From: Rotaria macrura
Lineage: Eukaryota; Rotifera; Eurotatoria; Philodinida; Philodinidae
Length of the DNA stretch: 64,000 nucleotides
Reading direction: 5' to 3'
Assembly: GCA_900239685.1 (NCBI GenBank)
Contig: OENT01000008.1
Span: forward strand, 1-64,000
Part shown: positions 63,301-64,000 of the stretch, piece by piece
Layout of the letters: each line of letters starts with the position of its first letter
Numbering within the stretch: the first letter of the stretch is position 1
Translations under genes and position numbers: made by a program
The notes under the pieces: generated by a model
What the model was told of the DNA's origin: nothing
Database searches by the model: none
The model's input: only the letters and a program-made list of their open reading frames with translations

Positions 63301-64000
63301 CCGATTTGTCTCAATCTATCATCGTACTGATTTACAATATATGATAGTAAAACGGTAGATTGGTCGACGATTCGTCTACTCTCTCTGTTACATTATCAGC
63401 CTTTGAAAATTCATTGGACAAAAGCACGATTAAATTGAAAGAAAACCTAAATGTTTTTACTAGTGTGCTAGCAATTGTCAACACAATTGTTGTTCTTCTG
63501 ATACGTCAACATCGTTGCGGCAACGTTCTCTCATTAATATATAAAATCAAGAGCAAGGAACAGGTAAGAAATGAAAGTTAAAAAAACGAAATTCGACCTT
63601 TCTGAAACTAAGATGTTATTCTACATGATAGAAGATTGAAAATTTCAAAACTCTTCTCAATGAACGAAATCTAATATTGACAATGCAACTAAGTTTCTTG
63701 AAGATTTTCTTTGAATAAGAAGAAAATTCGATTTCTTCAAAATTTATGTTAAGTGATTTACATCTTGATATGAACCTTTCTTTGATAAAGGCTAAGAATT
63801 CTAGCAAAGAAAAACTCTTATTCATGGAGTACTCTTGATCTTGTTTGAAGTAGCACATCATTAACTGTGATAGTTAGCAAGTTTGAATGACTTGAGCAAG
63901 AAACAAAGAAATTCTTTCTAAAAAAATGTATTGATTATCAGTAGTTCAACTTTGTTTTTCGTGAAAAAGATCATGTTTATCAAACGTTATTTTTCTAAAT
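60387..64000. other. Intergenic region to the right edge
   Basis: The first part holds the FGFR 3' untranslated region. The frame 60547-60858 starts at a non-ATG codon and has no recognised domain. Other frames (61079-61267, 61298-61504, 61719-61928, 62289-62474, 63616-63861) look like chance. A possible exon at 63360-63561 is described separately. Confidence 0.45.
63360..63561 (+). CDS. Possible exon of an unknown gene running off the right edge
   Basis: A frame of about 67 codons has normal composition, with a hydrophobic stretch (FTSVLAIVNTIVVLLI) that could be a membrane segment. It ends at a strong donor: AAGGAACAG followed by GTAAGAAATG. On the left it could begin after the acceptor-like AACGGTAG. 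No family is recognised, and the 3' partner would lie at or beyond the window edge. Confidence 0.25.

Noticed and set aside
1-64000. CRISPR arrays, bacterial operons, Shine-Dalgarno sites, rRNA genes
   Set aside because: None seen; the window is eukaryotic. I also recognised no tRNA gene by eye, but a covariance-model scan would be needed to exclude one.

Overview
The window looks like nuclear DNA of a small-genome invertebrate, most likely a bdelloid rotifer (Rotaria or Adineta type). The base composition is about 70% A+T by eye. Most introns are about 50-60 nt, with GT..AG borders and a few that grew to kilobases. The coding sequences are clearly animal (TSC1, FGFR, DOLPP1, SAXO4, ABCB). 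One gene, a GT32 sugar transferase, fits the foreign-gene content reported for bdelloids. The taxon is inferred from these traits; I could not run a similarity search.

Layout. 1-6955: no recognised gene, but two nested hAT-type non-autonomous elements (991-2313 containing 1515-2052). 6956-8223 (+): GT32 glycosyltransferase, 3 exons. 8224-12496: intergenic, with a third hAT-like element (8546-9214). 12497-15743 (-): SAXO4/PPP1R32-like axonemal protein, 7 exons; its first intron holds a perfect odd-length palindrome centred on the only N. A 330-bp divergent promoter with a candidate RFX X-box follows. 16074-19698 (+): DOLPP1, 8 exons, with a 537-bp inverted-repeat element in intron 4. 19866-27099 (+): TSC1/hamartin, 13 exons, starting only 167 bp after DOLPP1. 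29777-43142 (-): full-length ABCB (P-glycoprotein) transporter, 29 exons. 43143-47180: intergenic, with a 1.67-kb inverted duplication. 47181-50272 (+): class 3 lipase with a long unassigned C-terminal part and a reading-frame problem near the 3' end. 50273-56158: gene-poor. 56434-60386 (+): FGF receptor-like tyrosine kinase, 12 exons. 60387-64000: no recognised gene.

Exon borders were set by hand from splice sites, reading phase and family homology. For five genes the exon lengths add to an exact multiple of three: GT32 379 aa, SAXO4 406 aa, DOLPP1 241 aa, TSC1 721 aa, ABCB 1331 aa. FGFR adds to 745 aa in the same way. Only the lipase 3' end stays unresolved.

The genes do not form one pathway; they are neighbours that serve glycan synthesis, cilia, dolichol recycling, TOR control, efflux, lipid hydrolysis and growth-factor signalling. 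The most notable findings are the mobile-element and inverted-repeat features (8-bp target duplications, a palindromic satellite, fold-back structures inside introns), the operon-like DOLPP1-TSC1 spacing, the X-box at SAXO4, and the lipase with an unrecognised C-terminal region. I found no clear new multi-gene system.
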